This document shows positions 43,759 to 53,980 of a DNA stretch of 64,000 bases, piece by piece; position 1 is the first letter of the stretch, and every line of letters begins with the position of its first letter. The position numbers and the translations under genes were made by a program. Under the pieces are notes generated by a model. The model was not told the DNA's origin. It worked only from the letters and a program-made list of their open reading frames with translations, and made no database searches. The DNA comes from Acidobacteriota bacterium (GTDB lineage Bacteria > Acidobacteriota > Terriglobia > Acidiferrales > UBA7541): positions 310,001 to 374,000 of the forward strand of contig JABCZD010000002.1 in NCBI GenBank assembly GCA_013289855.1. Direction: 5' to 3'.

Positions 43759-46700
43759 ATGGGCAGGCTGTTAGCAAATCTGAAACTGCGGCGACAATTG
43801 CTGATCGCCATGGCTCCGCTGGCATTGATGGTGCTGGTGGCCGGGCTGTATGCGTCGATCCAAAGCAAGAGCATTGATACGTGGTACAGCGAGTTGATCG
43901 ACACACAAGTAAAGGCCTTGCGCGGCCTTGCCGAGGCGCGGAGCCATACCAATCGTTACGGACTTTTTCTGTACGAAATGCTCAGCGAGACGGATGCCAA
44001 TCGCAAGCAAGTGATCGACGGAGAGCTGGAACAGGTGCGCGCAGACTACCAGACGGTGACTTCCGCGGCGCTGCGGGAAATCCCCGAACGCACGGAACAG
44101 ATCAAAGCTGCGGAAGCGCTCTTCAATCGTGCGGTGGACGATTCGCGGCCAGTAAGGGCGCTGGCGTTGGCCGGCAACAATGAAAAGGCCGTGAACTTGA
44201 TGCACGCGGGCGTAGACCAGGAGTTGCAGAGGGCGCGTCAGGCGGCCATTGATATTGTCGATGAATTGCAAAGGGAGATTGACCAGCGATCCGATGATCT
44301 GACGAGAAGCACGCACCACGCGATATGGGTGACTTGGCTGGTGATTGGTTTCGGCCTAATCCTTTCTTGGGCGGCGGCGTTCTATGTAGTGCAGACGGAA
44401 GTGGTGAGGGAACTTTCGACGTTGCAGAACAGCATTCAGGATCTGGCGGACGGGCGGCTAAATGAGGATATGCCGTTTTTAAAGCGCCGAAATGAGATCG
44501 GGGAAATCAGCCGCGCGTTGCACACGCTGCAACGCGGGGCGCAGGAGCGCGAGACGCAGGGATGGGTGAAGGCCGAGGTGGCGTCGGCGTTGGAGAAACT
44601 GCAATCGGCGCAGGATTTTCCCGCGTTTGCGAGCTCGTTATTGTCATGCTTATCGCAATCGATCCCGCTGATTTATGGCGCGTTGTACATCGCGGACGAC
44701 AGTCAAAAGCGTTTCTTCCGCGCCGGGGCGTTCGCCATCAATGACGCGGGCAGTCCCAGCGAGTTTGCGCTTGGTGAGGGATTGGCGGGGCAAGCCGCAG
44801 TGGAGCGGCGCCAGTTGGCAATCGATGCGGGCGAGAGTGTGCGAATTACAGCGGGAATGGGAACGGTGAAGCCTGGGAAAATTCTATTTGTGCCGGTGGT
44901 GAATCAAGATGCCGTCACCGCGATTATAGAACTGGCGCCGGTTGCACCACTTGCGGAGCGTCAGCAAGCATTGCTGGACGCGCTTTTGCCGTCAATCGCG
45001 CTGAGCGCGGAAATTTTGTCCGGCAACATCGAAACCAGAAAACTACTGGAGCAGACACGCGCACAAGCGGAAACATTAGCCGCTTCAGAAAGGCAGATCA
45101 CCGCGCGCAAAGAGGAGCTTGAGACCATCAACACGGCGCTGGAGGCGTCCGAAGTGGAACTGCGACGCGCCAAAGAAGTGGCGGAGGAAGCCACAAAAAT
45201 AAAAGCGGATTTCCTGGCGAATATGAGTCACGAAATCCGCACGCCCATGAACGCCATTATCGGGATGTCGCATTTGACGTTGCGAACCGAACTGAATCCC
45301 CGGCAGAAGGATTACGTTCGCAAGATTCAGATGTCCGGCAACCACCTGCTGGGGATCATCAATGACATTCTGGATTTTTCGAAGATCGAGGCGGGGAAGC
45401 TGTCGGTCGAGAACATCGACTTTGATCTCGACAAAGTGCTCGAGAACGTCAGCAATCTGATCGGTGAAAAAGCGACGGCGAAGGGGCTGGAGCTGATTTT
45501 CGACATCGAGCCCGGAGTTGCGACGCAGTTGAAAGGCGATCCGCTGCGGCTGGGACAAATCCTGATCAACTTTTGCAACAATGCGGTGAAATTTACGGAG
45601 AGCGGCGAGATTGTGGTGAAGGCGCGGGTGCAGGAGAAAGACGAAGAAGGGGAATTGGTGCGCTTTGAGGTCAGCGACACGGGAATTGGCTTGACCGAAG
45701 AACAGATGGGGCGTTTGTTTCGCGCGTTTGAACAGGCGGACGCCTCGACGACGCGGCAGCACGGCGGCACCGGGTTGGGGCTGGCGATCTCGAAGCGGCT
45801 GGCCCAGCTGATGGGCGGCGATGTGGGGGTGAGCAGCGAAAAAGGTAAAGGAAGCACGTTCTGGTTTACGGCACGTCTGGGCACCGGTGCGCCGTCGAAA
45901 CAACAGACGAGCAGACCTGACTTGCGCGGGCGAAGGGTATTAATCATTGACGATAATCCGCAAGCGCGCACGATACTTTCAAGCATGCTCACGGGCATGA
46001 CGTTTGTGGTGCACGAAGCGCCGTCGGGGCTTGAGGGTATCGAGATGGTGCGTCGCGCAGCGGAGATTGGCGAGCCTTATGAGATCGCGTTTGTGGATTG
46101 GCAGATGCCGGGTCTCGACGGTATTGAAACCGGCAAACGCATTCGGAGCTTGCCGAATTTGGCGCTGCGGCCGCATCTGGTAATGGTGACGGCGTATGGC
46201 CGGGAAGAGGTTTTGAAGCAAGCGGAGGAGAACGGGTTTGAGAATGTGTTGATCAAGCCGGTCACTCCATCGATGCTTTTTGATTCCGCCGTCGAAGCGC
46301 TGCGCGTCAACGAACAAAAGACCGACGAGGTGCAAGCCAGCCCGAAAGCTGAAAATTCGCGACTACGCGGTGCGCGGATTTTGCTGGTGGAGGACAACGA
46401 ATTGAATCGCGAGGTTGCGCAGGGATTGCTCGAGGACGCGCAGATGTCCATCGATGAAGCGGAGAACGGCGAAGTTGCGGTGCGCATGGTGAGTGCGAAG
46501 GACTATGACGTAGTGCTGATGGATATGCAGATGCCGGTGATGGATGGAGTGGCGGCGACGCGGGCGATCCGATCCAACCCGCGATTTCGGGCGCTGCCAA
46601 TTATTGCGATGACGGCGAACGTGATGGCTGCGGACCGCGACAAATGCATGGAAGCGGGCATGAACGATCACGTTTCCAAGCCCATCGATCCCGACGAGCT

Positions 46701-47430
46701 GTTTGGCGCATTGCTGCGCTGGATTAAACCCGTTGAAGAAAACATGAAAGCAAGCGCGGCTGCTGCGGCCGCAGCCCCGGCCCAGGCAACGAGTCTGCCC
46801 ACTCCGGCCAATACCGATGATTCTGAAGCAGCACTGGTGATTCCGGGAATTGATACGAAGTCAGCGTTGCGGCGGACGGGCGGCAATCGCAAACGCTATG
46901 AGGCGCTGTTGCGCAAGTTCGCGGAGCCGTCCGGCGGCGGAGTGGCGGAGATTCGCACGGCGTTGGCCGCGGGCGATATGGCAACGGCAGCGCGGGCGGC
47001 GCATTCGTTAAAGGGTGCGGCGGCGAACCTGGGCGCGAGCGGAGTTGCCGAGGTGGCAGCGAAGGCGGAAGCTGCGGTTACGGCAGGCAACGGCGCGGAA
47101 GAAATACTCAAAGCGCTGGAGACTGCGCTGGAGACGGCAGTCGCGGCGATTCGCTCGGCGCTGCCGAACGAGCAAACCGTGGTGGTGGCTGGCGAAGCGC
47201 CAGCCGATCCCGCAACCGTGAAGGAGCCGCTGACGCGGCTGAAGAAACTGCTGAAGAACGACGACGGCGAGGCTTCGGATTTCATAATTGATTTACGGCC
47301 GCGCCTGTCGAAGGTGCTTACTGAGTTAGAGATCAGCACACTGGCCGGACTGATTGGCAATTTCGATTTCAGTGGCGCACTCAATTCACTGTCGGGTATT
47401 GCTGCTCGCTTGTCTCTCAAGCTGGAGTGA
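43759..47430 (+). CDS. Membrane hybrid histidine kinase: 4HB-MCP, HAMP, GAF, HisKA, HATPase, two receivers and Hpt
   Basis: 1223 residues. A TM helix at ~13-32, a periplasmic four-helix-bundle sensor to ~190 and a second TM (~193-212) precede HAMP. A GAF domain spans about 275-425, and a coiled coil leads to HisKA (FLANMSHEIRTPMNAIIGMSHL). The HATPase has NAVKFTESGE, SDTGIGL and GGTGLGLAISKRL. Receiver 1 (VLIIDDNPQ, AFVDWQMPG) and receiver 2 (ILLVEDNELN, VLMDMQMPV, KPIDPDELF) follow. The C-terminus contains an Hpt box (ARAAHSLKGAAANLG). A full His-Asp-His-Asp relay is possible inside one chain. The RsbU-type regulator 44 bp downstream is a likely output. Confidence 0.93.
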   Translation: MGRLLANLKLRRQLLIAMAPLALMVLVAGLYASIQSKSIDTWYSELIDTQVKALRGLAEARSHTNRYGLFLYEMLSETDANRKQVIDGELEQVRADYQTVTSAALREIPERTEQIKAAEALFNRAVDDSRPVRALALAGNNEKAVNLMHAGVDQELQRARQAAIDIVDELQREIDQRSDDLTRSTHHAIWVTWLVIGFGLILSWAAAFYVVQTEVVRELSTLQNSIQDLADGRLNEDMPFLKRRNEIGEISRALHTLQRGAQERETQGWVKAEVASALEKLQSAQDFPAFASSLLSCLSQSIPLIYGALYIADDSQKRFFRAGAFAINDAGSPSEFALGEGLAGQAAVERRQLAIDAGESVRITAGMGTVKPGKILFVPVVNQDAVTAIIELAPVAPLAERQQALLDALLPSIALSAEILSGNIETRKLLEQTRAQAETLAASERQITARKEELETINTALEASEVELRRAKEVAEEATKIKADFLANMSHEIRTPMNAIIGMSHLTLRTELNPRQKDYVRKIQMSGNHLLGIINDILDFSKIEAGKLSVENIDFDLDKVLENVSNLIGEKATAKGLELIFDIEPGVATQLKGDPLRLGQILINFCNNAVKFTESGEIVVKARVQEKDEEGELVRFEVSDTGIGLTEEQMGRLFRAFEQADASTTRQHGGTGLGLAISKRLAQLMGGDVGVSSEKGKGSTFWFTARLGTGAPSKQQTSRPDLRGRRVLIIDDNPQARTILSSMLTGMTFVVHEAPSGLEGIEMVRRAAEIGEPYEIAFVDWQMPGLDGIETGKRIRSLPNLALRPHLVMVTAYGREEVLKQAEENGFENVLIKPVTPSMLFDSAVEALRVNEQKTDEVQASPKAENSRLRGARILLVEDNELNREVAQGLLEDAQMSIDEAENGEVAVRMVSAKDYDVVLMDMQMPVMDGVAATRAIRSNPRFRALPIIAMTANVMAADRDKCMEAGMNDHVSKPIDPDELFGALLRWIKPVEENMKASAAAAAAAPAQATSLPTPANTDDSEAALVIPGIDTKSALRRTGGNRKRYEALLRKFAEPSGGGVAEIRTALAAGDMATAARAAHSLKGAAANLGASGVAEVAAKAEAAVTAGNGAEEILKALETALETAVAAIRSALPNEQTVVVAGEAPADPATVKEPLTRLKKLLKNDDGEASDFIIDLRPRLSKVLTELEISTLAGLIGNFDFSGALNSLSGIAARLSLKLE

Positions 47431-47474
47431 ACAGCGGAACAAAACACCTGGGATAAGACAATTGGAGTAAATAA

Positions 47475-48647
47475 ATGGCTCACGCAAGCTTGTCACCGCT
47501 ACCACTGGCACAAAAAACAATATTGATTGTTGACGACACGCCCATCAATCTCGGCGTTATTTCTGGGGCGCTGAAGGACTCATACAAAACGAAAGTGGCG
47601 ACGAATGGCGAAAAGGCGCTGGCCATTGCGTCGGGCGACGAGAAGCCTGACCTGATATTGCTGGACGTGATGATGCCGGAGATGGACGGTTACGAAGTCT
47701 GCCGGCGTTTGAAGGCGAATCCGGACACGCAGAATATTCCGGTGATTTTTCTTACTGGGCAGACAGGCACAGAGGACGAAACGAAGGGATTCGACGTCGG
47801 AGCAGTGGATTATATCCACAAGCCTTTCTCCGAAGCGGTGGTGAAAGCGCGCGTGCGCACCCATTTGATGCTGCGCGATGCGCACGATCAAATTGCCCGG
47901 CAATTAGTAGCGATAAATATTGAGCTGGAGATGGCGCGGCAAATTCAGCTATCCATTTTGCCGCGCGATACGCCGAAGCTTGTGGGGCTGGACATCGCTG
48001 CCAGTTATCTGCCGATGACCTCGGTGGCGGGCGATTTTTATGACTTCATTATCGTCGACGAGAAGCGCGTAGGGATTTTGATCGCCGACGTCTCGGGACA
48101 CGGCTTGCCGTCGGCGCTGATCGCATCGATGTTGCAGGTTGCGCTGAAGGGGCAAGCTGCGCACGCCGCCGAGCCTGCCCGGGTGCTGACGGGATTAAAC
48201 GATGCGCTTTGCGGAAAGTTTGAACACAATTTCGTGACCGCGGCCTATGTGTTCGTGGACCTTGAAAAAAAATCTTTGACGTACGCGGGCGCGGGGCATC
48301 CCCCGCTGTTATTTTGGAGCAAATCGGCCGGTAACGTCAGCGAAGTATTGGAAAACGGATTATTTCTTGGGCAATTCCCCGAAGCCACTTACGAATCGTT
48401 GCACCTGCCGATTGCGGCCGGTGATCGGGGTGTGCTTTTCACCGATGGCGTGCTGGAAACGAAGAACGCCGCGGAAGAGGAATTCGGGGCCGAGCGCTTC
48501 AAGGGATTTATGAAAAGCAACAATAGCCTGCCGGTTGACCGGTTTGCCGACGGATTGCTCGACGAGTTGTCCCGTTTTTCGGGTTACCCGCGTGGCGAGG
48601 GGCAACAGGACGACATTACCGTACTGACTTTTGATGTTAAGAGTTAG
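47475..48647 (+). CDS. Response regulator with PP2C/SpoIIE (RsbU-type) phosphatase output
   Basis: 390 residues. The receiver (TILIVDDTPINLGVISGAL, DLILLDVMMPEMDG, YIHKPFSEAVVKARV) joins by a helix (LEMARQIQLSILPRDTPKL) to a SpoIIE/PP2C phosphatase (LPMTSVAGDFYDFI, ILIADVSGHGLPSALIASML, TYAGAGHPPLLFW, GVLFTDGVLETKN, DDITVLTF) with metal Asp residues in place. Such proteins dephosphorylate anti-sigma-factor antagonists in partner-switching pathways. No anti-sigma genes are adjacent. It follows the hybrid kinase by 44 bp and is probably its phosphorelay output. Confidence 0.92.
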   Translation: MAHASLSPLPLAQKTILIVDDTPINLGVISGALKDSYKTKVATNGEKALAIASGDEKPDLILLDVMMPEMDGYEVCRRLKANPDTQNIPVIFLTGQTGTEDETKGFDVGAVDYIHKPFSEAVVKARVRTHLMLRDAHDQIARQLVAINIELEMARQIQLSILPRDTPKLVGLDIAASYLPMTSVAGDFYDFIIVDEKRVGILIADVSGHGLPSALIASMLQVALKGQAAHAAEPARVLTGLNDALCGKFEHNFVTAAYVFVDLEKKSLTYAGAGHPPLLFWSKSAGNVSEVLENGLFLGQFPEATYESLHLPIAAGDRGVLFTDGVLETKNAAEEEFGAERFKGFMKSNNSLPVDRFADGLLDELSRFSGYPRGEGQQDDITVLTFDVKS

Positions 48648-49028
48648 GCTGACATTTTTGTTGTTTGTGCCACCATTCTTGTAACGATGTGCAGCGCCCT
48701 TCCTCCTCAAGAGAAATCTAGAAGATTCCATCCAGTTGAGTTTGTAGCCCTGGTGGGACGCGAACAAACGATGCCGACCATTTGGCGATATTGAGCGCAG
48801 CAGTCGCAAGCAAGACCTCGTACCCGAATCGAATATTTTCTTCGGTGCGGGCCACCTCTGACCAATATTCGAAAATGGTTCTCTTCCGAGTATGGGTTCG
48901 AGAAATGGCGTGACCTGGTAGGTGCCATTTTCAGCGAACAGCGCCGTGGCGGCTTCTGGATTACGGCTCTCCCAGGCCTGGCCGTAAGCGTCCAACCAGG
49001 ATTTAAAGGCGGCCAAATGGTTGCTCAC
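48637..49028 (-). pseudogene. Inactivated SnoaL/NTF2-like protein gene
   Basis: The frame from ATG 49028 reads HLAAFKSWLDAYGQAWESRN ... ALFAENGTYQVTPFLEPILGRE, the start of a SnoaL-like fold, then leaves frame. The correct continuation (TIFEYWSEVARTEENIRFGY ... AKWSASFVRVPPGLQTQLDGIF) is in another frame and meets an in-frame TAG at the point where ISLEEEGRCTSLQEWWHKQQK continues. So one frameshift and one nonsense codon break a ~125-residue gene. Its end overlaps the phosphatase gene's stop by 11 bp. Confidence 0.75.
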
Positions 49029-49135
49029 GGCTGGTCTCCCGACAACTCAATCGGTCGAGTGGCGGCACCAGGATTCACGGGCTCGACGGGAATAGTTTTT
49101 TGTGCGGGCCGATTCGCAAGCCTAGCGGCCGCGCG

Positions 49136-50866
49136 TTAATTTGTGGCGCTGTAGACGGTCTTTCCGGCCACGATGGTCCACAGGATTTTGGCGCCACGCA
49201 TTTCTTCCGGACTCACGGTGAGGACGTCGCGATCGATGAGGATGAGGTCGGCGCGCTTGCCCGGCGCGAGTGAGCCAATGCTGTCGAGAAGATTCATGGC
49301 GCGGGCGGAATTGCGGGTATAGGCGTAGAACATTGCTTCGCGTGGCATGTCTTGCGCGGCGTCCAACACGCCTTCGACGCCTTTGCGGGTTTCCGCCTGA
49401 TAGATGCCCCAGAAAACACTTGGGCTGGAAACCGGCCAGTCGCTAGCGCCGGAAATCACGCCTCCCGCGTCGAGAATTGAACGCGCGGGGTACTGCCATT
49501 TATAAATTTCTGGAGCGACAAAGGGCTTCACGATTTCGATGGTGTCGGGCTCCGCGCTAGCCCATAGCAGTTGTAATGCGCTGATGACGCCGAGTTCGCG
49601 GAAACGAGGAAAGTCCGCGGGAAGCACGAATTGTTCATGTGTCAGAGTGTGCGGCAAACCAGAATTGCCGTTGGCCTGGCGCGCGGCGGCAATGCCGTCG
49701 AGCGCCGCCGTAACCGCGCCGTCACCGAGGGCATGGACATGAATGATCAGCCCCATTTTGTCGGCGGCGATGCACAATTCGGCGAATTTCTTGGGATCAA
49801 AAAGCAAATCTCCGTTTCGGCCGGTGTTCAGATAAGGCTTCGAGAGGTTCGCGGTTTGCGAGGGAAACTCGACCACGCCATCGGCGAAGACTTTGATTCC
49901 GGTGATATGCAAGTTGGGGATGGCGGCGTATTTTTCCTGGATTTTTTGCACAGCCGCAAGTTCAGCAGGAGGATCTTTCGCGTACACCTGCGGGAAGGCG
50001 TTCACTTGCGAGATGAGTTCAGCGTGATCGAAAAGAAGCTGATAGGTCTTCAGTACATCGTCATCGGCCAAGGGGTCCAGCCATGCCGTGATGCCGAGGC
50101 TATAGTTGTAGCGAAGCGCGGCGCGTCCGGCAGCGAGCAGACGCTCGTCGGACGGTTTCGGCAAAAGCGGGGAGATTTTTTCCTTGCCGGCATCCACCAC
50201 GAAGCCGTTTGGTTCGAAGTTTTTGCCTACGCCGTAATAACTGCGCTGATCTGCGGAGAGGTTCTTCAGGAAATCCGGAGTTATGCCGGCGCGCTTTAGC
50301 AGAGCACGATTGGCCCAGCCGGTGTGGCCGTCCATGCCATCGAGCAGCACCGGCTGAGTTTCGTAAGCACCGGTGCTGAATTTGGCGTTCAACTCGTCGA
50401 TATGGGACCAGAACTCCAGGGGCAAGCCGAGTATCTCAAGAATGCCGCCACGCATTCCGGTGCCGGAGGTTTTGGCGGCATTCGCGAAAGCGACCAGATC
50501 CGCGATGGAGTGCACTTTCTCGCTGGCGTCAGCAGAGATCAGATTCATGCCGCCATCCGCCGTGTGACTGTGGGAATCGATGAAGCCGGGGAAAAGCGAC
50601 TTGCCTTGCAGATCTACTCGCTCAGCACTGTCGGAAACAGACTTGGCAACTTCCGGATACGAACCGACGGCGAGAATCTTATCGCCACGAATGGCAATAG
50701 AGTCCGCGTAAGGAGCGTCTGGTTCGGCGGTGAATATTTTGGCGTTGAAAAAGATGCGTTCATTGGCACTGCCTTGGGCCGCGAGACGGGGAACCATGAG
50801 ACCAAACAGAAGAAAAACAAACAGAGTCAGCAGGAATGCGCCATTCAAGCGCGAAACAATTTTCAC
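49136..50866 (-). CDS. Secreted amidohydrolase family protein (YtcJ-like)
   Basis: About 576 residues from GTG 50866; ATG 50935 is possible and adds 23 residues. The N-terminal helix (FLLTLFVFLLFGLMV) with APRLAAQG-like cleavage site marks export. The amidohydrolase fold has metal-site HSHT after LFPGFID, a later HVHALGDGA and THEQFV, and Asp in GASDWPVSSP. The C-terminal GSLAPGKRADLILIDRDVL is the composite beta-sandwich. This arrangement matches YtcJ-like amidohydrolases (PF07969 type), whose natural substrates are mostly unknown. The export is unusual for an amidohydrolase. No pathway context. Confidence 0.9.
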   Translation of the reverse strand: MKIVSRLNGAFLLTLFVFLLFGLMVPRLAAQGSANERIFFNAKIFTAEPDAPYADSIAIRGDKILAVGSYPEVAKSVSDSAERVDLQGKSLFPGFIDSHSHTADGGMNLISADASEKVHSIADLVAFANAAKTSGTGMRGGILEILGLPLEFWSHIDELNAKFSTGAYETQPVLLDGMDGHTGWANRALLKRAGITPDFLKNLSADQRSYYGVGKNFEPNGFVVDAGKEKISPLLPKPSDERLLAAGRAALRYNYSLGITAWLDPLADDDVLKTYQLLFDHAELISQVNAFPQVYAKDPPAELAAVQKIQEKYAAIPNLHITGIKVFADGVVEFPSQTANLSKPYLNTGRNGDLLFDPKKFAELCIAADKMGLIIHVHALGDGAVTAALDGIAAARQANGNSGLPHTLTHEQFVLPADFPRFRELGVISALQLLWASAEPDTIEIVKPFVAPEIYKWQYPARSILDAGGVISGASDWPVSSPSVFWGIYQAETRKGVEGVLDAAQDMPREAMFYAYTRNSARAMNLLDSIGSLAPGKRADLILIDRDVLTVSPEEMRGAKILWTIVAGKTVYSATN

Positions 50867-51036
50867 GGCACCGCCCCTTCGGAGGAAGCCGACTCGAGTA
50901 TTTGGTCGACCGGGTTGAGAGTATACACCGGGCACCTGAGAATCGTGGCCGTGAGCGTCTGCACGTGGGAGGATGATCCCGCCAGACGAGGCCGAACTCC
51001 GAAAAAAGCGGCCTAGAGTTGATACAGCTTGACTGG

Positions 51037-52299
51037 TTAGGCAGGCGTGACGGCGTCCGCTTCCATTGTCGGCAGCGGTTCGTCTTTACTCATCGTCGGG
51101 AACTTGCCGTAGGTCATGCCGCGCCACAACCACTCCATGGGACCGAAGCGATAGCGTTGCAACCACCAATTGCTAAACAGCACCTGGGCGCCATACAGGA
51201 TGACCGTTGGCACCAGGCCGAGCGCTGGTCCGATGCGTCCGTAGAGGCCCGTGGTGTAGTGATAGAAGAACAGAGTGCACAAGACGGATTGCATCAAGTA
51301 GTCGGTCAAGGCCATGCGGCCAACGGCGGCGAAGGGGAGCAGAACGCGTCGCCAATCCTTGTGCAGGAAGAGTAGCGCCAGGCCCGACATATAACCTGCG
51401 CTCAAGAGATGCGCTGCCGGAAGAAAGAGAACTCCAGCAGACCAAGCCCACAGCGACACGGTGGCGGGAGGAATGACTGCTTTTACGGTCGCCACGTAGA
51501 TATTCACAATCAGCCCTGTCACGAGGCACCACGCGCAGACGCGCTTTAACACTGGCCGGTATTCCTCAAGCCGTTGCACAATGCCGGCTCGCCACACCCA
51601 CATGCCCAGCAGAAATAGTCCGGACGCGTAGATCGCGAAGAGCGTAAAGGGCAACTCCTGTTTCCATTCCACCCAGTTCTGCGCAAGAATCTGCCGGACC
51701 GTTCCATGAGCATAGATATTGATGATGGAATAAAGTTTCGCCATATCCGGCGGTTTGGGGACCATCCACGGACGACGGAAGCGGCTGAAGTACAGGAACA
51801 GGAAAGTTGTGCTTACTACGATGGGCAGTGCGAACAATCCTCCGGCCCACCAAAGCAAGGTTTTCTGTTGGCGCTTGCGAAAGAGCAAAAGAATTGCGCC
51901 GGACACGGCGTAGGTAAGCAGGACGTCTCCGGCCCAGATCAGCATCCCATGGATCAGGCCGAACAGTGCGAGCGCCAGAAGCCGTCGCGGATAAAAGCCC
52001 ATGAAGCGCACACCACGCGCTTCCGCCCGGCTCATCTGGATGGCAAAGCCCATGCCGAACAGGAACGAAAAAATGGTAATAAATTTTCCCTGGATAAACG
52101 CATCGATGAAGGCCTGGGCCAGGACGTCCGCGCGGCTGTGAAAGAGGACGCCAATGTGATCGTAGGCATCGAGGGGCGCGAAAAAAGCGCGCATGTTGGC
52201 GGCAAGAATTCCGAACAGCGCCATGCCGCGCAGAACATCAACGAAAAGAATGCGCTCGGAAAGGCTGATCGGGCCAACGCGCTGGGATTCTTGCTGCAT
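51037..52299 (-). CDS. DUF418 domain integral membrane protein
   Basis: 420 residues with about nine to ten hydrophobic helices. It starts SLSERILFVDVLRGMALFGILAANM, the standard opening of the DUF418/YeiB group, and ends with the DUF418 motif region (LLPFAAVGRMALTDYLMQSVL ... YGAQVLFSNWWLQRYRFGPMEWLWRGMTYG). Function unknown; related to acyltransferase-3-like heparan N-acetyltransferase folds. It is divergent from the acyl-CoA synthetase gene. No operon partners. Confidence 0.9.
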   Translation of the reverse strand: MQQESQRVGPISLSERILFVDVLRGMALFGILAANMRAFFAPLDAYDHIGVLFHSRADVLAQAFIDAFIQGKFITIFSFLFGMGFAIQMSRAEARGVRFMGFYPRRLLALALFGLIHGMLIWAGDVLLTYAVSGAILLLFRKRQQKTLLWWAGGLFALPIVVSTTFLFLYFSRFRRPWMVPKPPDMAKLYSIINIYAHGTVRQILAQNWVEWKQELPFTLFAIYASGLFLLGMWVWRAGIVQRLEEYRPVLKRVCAWCLVTGLIVNIYVATVKAVIPPATVSLWAWSAGVLFLPAAHLLSAGYMSGLALLFLHKDWRRVLLPFAAVGRMALTDYLMQSVLCTLFFYHYTTGLYGRIGPALGLVPTVILYGAQVLFSNWWLQRYRFGPMEWLWRGMTYGKFPTMSKDEPLPTMEADAVTPA

Positions 52300-52399
52300 G
52301 CTTCACCTTCGTACTGGCGATGATGCCATGAGCGACCCGCACAGAGTCAATCGAAACTATACGTTCGAGAGCACGGCACCATGAGGGTTCGTGCGAGTG

Positions 52400-52428
52400 T
52401 TGGAGACCTCCGGTAATTTCGTTATGAT
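52400..52428 (+). promoter_or_regulatory. Candidate promoter of the acyl-CoA synthetase gene
   Basis: TTGGAG (52400-52405), 17 bp, TATGAT (52423-52428), about 32 bp before ATG 52461. Divergent from the DUF418 gene. Confidence 0.55.
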
Positions 52429-52460
52429 GCGGCAATGATGCAGGCGCGGGGAGTCAGTTG

Positions 52461-53969
52461 ATGGCCACGATTCGTCCGTTCGACTATTCCGGAATTGAGC
52501 GAGGCGCGGACGGCATGGCGCGGTACCTGAACCGGCCGCCATCGCTGGTGCACATGCTGCGGGCCACGGCGGATAAGTGGCCGAAGAAGGAAGCGCTGGT
52601 CGAACTGGGCGGCGAACGACTCGACTATACGCAGCTGTGGGAGCGCGCGACGCGAGTGGCGGGCGGCCTGCGCGCGATGGGAGTGCAGTGCGGCGACCGC
52701 GTGGCGATCCGACTGGGCAACAGCGTGAACTGGTGCGTTTCGTTCTTCGGCATTCAGATGGCCGGCGCGGTAGCGGTGCCGGTGAACACGCGTTTCTCGG
52801 AATCGGAAATCGAATACGTGATCACCGATTCGGGCAGCAAGGCGGCAATTGTGCCGCAACAGCCGCTGCCGGACGGCGCGCCCTTCGTGGTGGAAGATCT
52901 GAAGCCGCGAGACCTATCCGCGATTTTCTACACTAGCGGCACCACGGGATTTCCGAAGGGTGCCACGACCACGCACGAAGCATTTCTCTCGAACACCGAG
53001 ACGTGCAGACGCATCAGCAAGCTACCCTCCGACGGCAGCCTCCGCGGTCTGATTTCGGTGCCGTTGTTCCATGTAACGGGATGCAATAGCCAATTGTTGC
53101 CGACGTGTGAAGATGGCGGCACGACGGTAATCATGCCGGCGTTCAACGTGAATCTTTTTCTTAGCACCATCGGCGAAGAGCGGTTGAACATCCTCACCAC
53201 CGTACCCGCGATTTTTTGGCTGGCCGTCAACCAGCCGAACTTCAGCAAAATCGATACCTCCACCATCAAGTGGTGCACCTATGGCGGAGCGCCTACTCCG
53301 CCGGACTTGGTGGCCAAGATCATGGAAGCTTTTCCAAACGCGCGGCTGGGCAATGGCTTCGGTCTTACGGAATGCTGTTCGGTCGCGACATTTTTGCCGC
53401 ACGAATTCTCGAAGACCCGGCCGGAAACGGTGGGTTTTGCCGCGCCCGTGGTGGATCTGAAGCTGACGGACGTCGATCCGCACACTGGCGCAGGCGAACT
53501 ATTGATTCGCGGGCCCAATGTGAGCCTGGGCTATTGGAAAAAGCCGGAAGCCACGGCGGAGACGTTTGTCGACCACTGGCTGCATACCGGCGACATGGCA
53601 AGGATCGACGAGGCAGGTTTTGTGCAGATCGTCGATCGCAAGAAGGACATGGTGAATCGCGGCGGCGAAAACGTCTATTGCGTGGAAGTGGAAAACGGAC
53701 TCGCCGGGCATCCGGCGATTTTCGAGGTGGCGGTGACAGCCGTGCCGGATGACGTGATGGGCGAGAAGGTGGGCGCGGTAATCGTTCCGAAGCCCGGACA
53801 AGAACCCGCGATCGCCGACATTTTGGCGTTTGCGCGCACGCAGCTCGCGGACTTTAAGGTGCCGCAATATATGGTGCTGCGGACGGCGGCGTTACCACGT
53901 AATCCGGGCGGCAAGGTGCTCAAGAAACAGCTTCGCAGCGAGATCGATTGGGGAAAGCAGGTGTGGTAG
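52461..53969 (+). CDS. AMP-dependent acyl-CoA synthetase/ligase
   Basis: 502 residues from ATG 52461. Core motifs: P-loop-like YTSGTTGFPKGATTTH, the A5 GNGFGLTECC, A7-A8 LHTGDMARIDEAGFVQIVDRKKDMVNRGGENVY and the A10 Lys in RNPGGKVLKKQLR. It activates a carboxylic acid to an acyl-adenylate and then to its CoA thioester. The Cys-rich binding-pocket neighbourhood (GLTECCSVAT) does not identify the acid. It is slightly short for a long-chain fatty acyl-CoA ligase, so a small or medium acid is possible. A single-gene unit with its own promoter and terminator. Confidence 0.92.
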   Translation: MATIRPFDYSGIERGADGMARYLNRPPSLVHMLRATADKWPKKEALVELGGERLDYTQLWERATRVAGGLRAMGVQCGDRVAIRLGNSVNWCVSFFGIQMAGAVAVPVNTRFSESEIEYVITDSGSKAAIVPQQPLPDGAPFVVEDLKPRDLSAIFYTSGTTGFPKGATTTHEAFLSNTETCRRISKLPSDGSLRGLISVPLFHVTGCNSQLLPTCEDGGTTVIMPAFNVNLFLSTIGEERLNILTTVPAIFWLAVNQPNFSKIDTSTIKWCTYGGAPTPPDLVAKIMEAFPNARLGNGFGLTECCSVATFLPHEFSKTRPETVGFAAPVVDLKLTDVDPHTGAGELLIRGPNVSLGYWKKPEATAETFVDHWLHTGDMARIDEAGFVQIVDRKKDMVNRGGENVYCVEVENGLAGHPAIFEVAVTAVPDDVMGEKVGAVIVPKPGQEPAIADILAFARTQLADFKVPQYMVLRTAALPRNPGGKVLKKQLRSEIDWGKQVW

Positions 53970-53980
53970 GCGAGCTGCCC

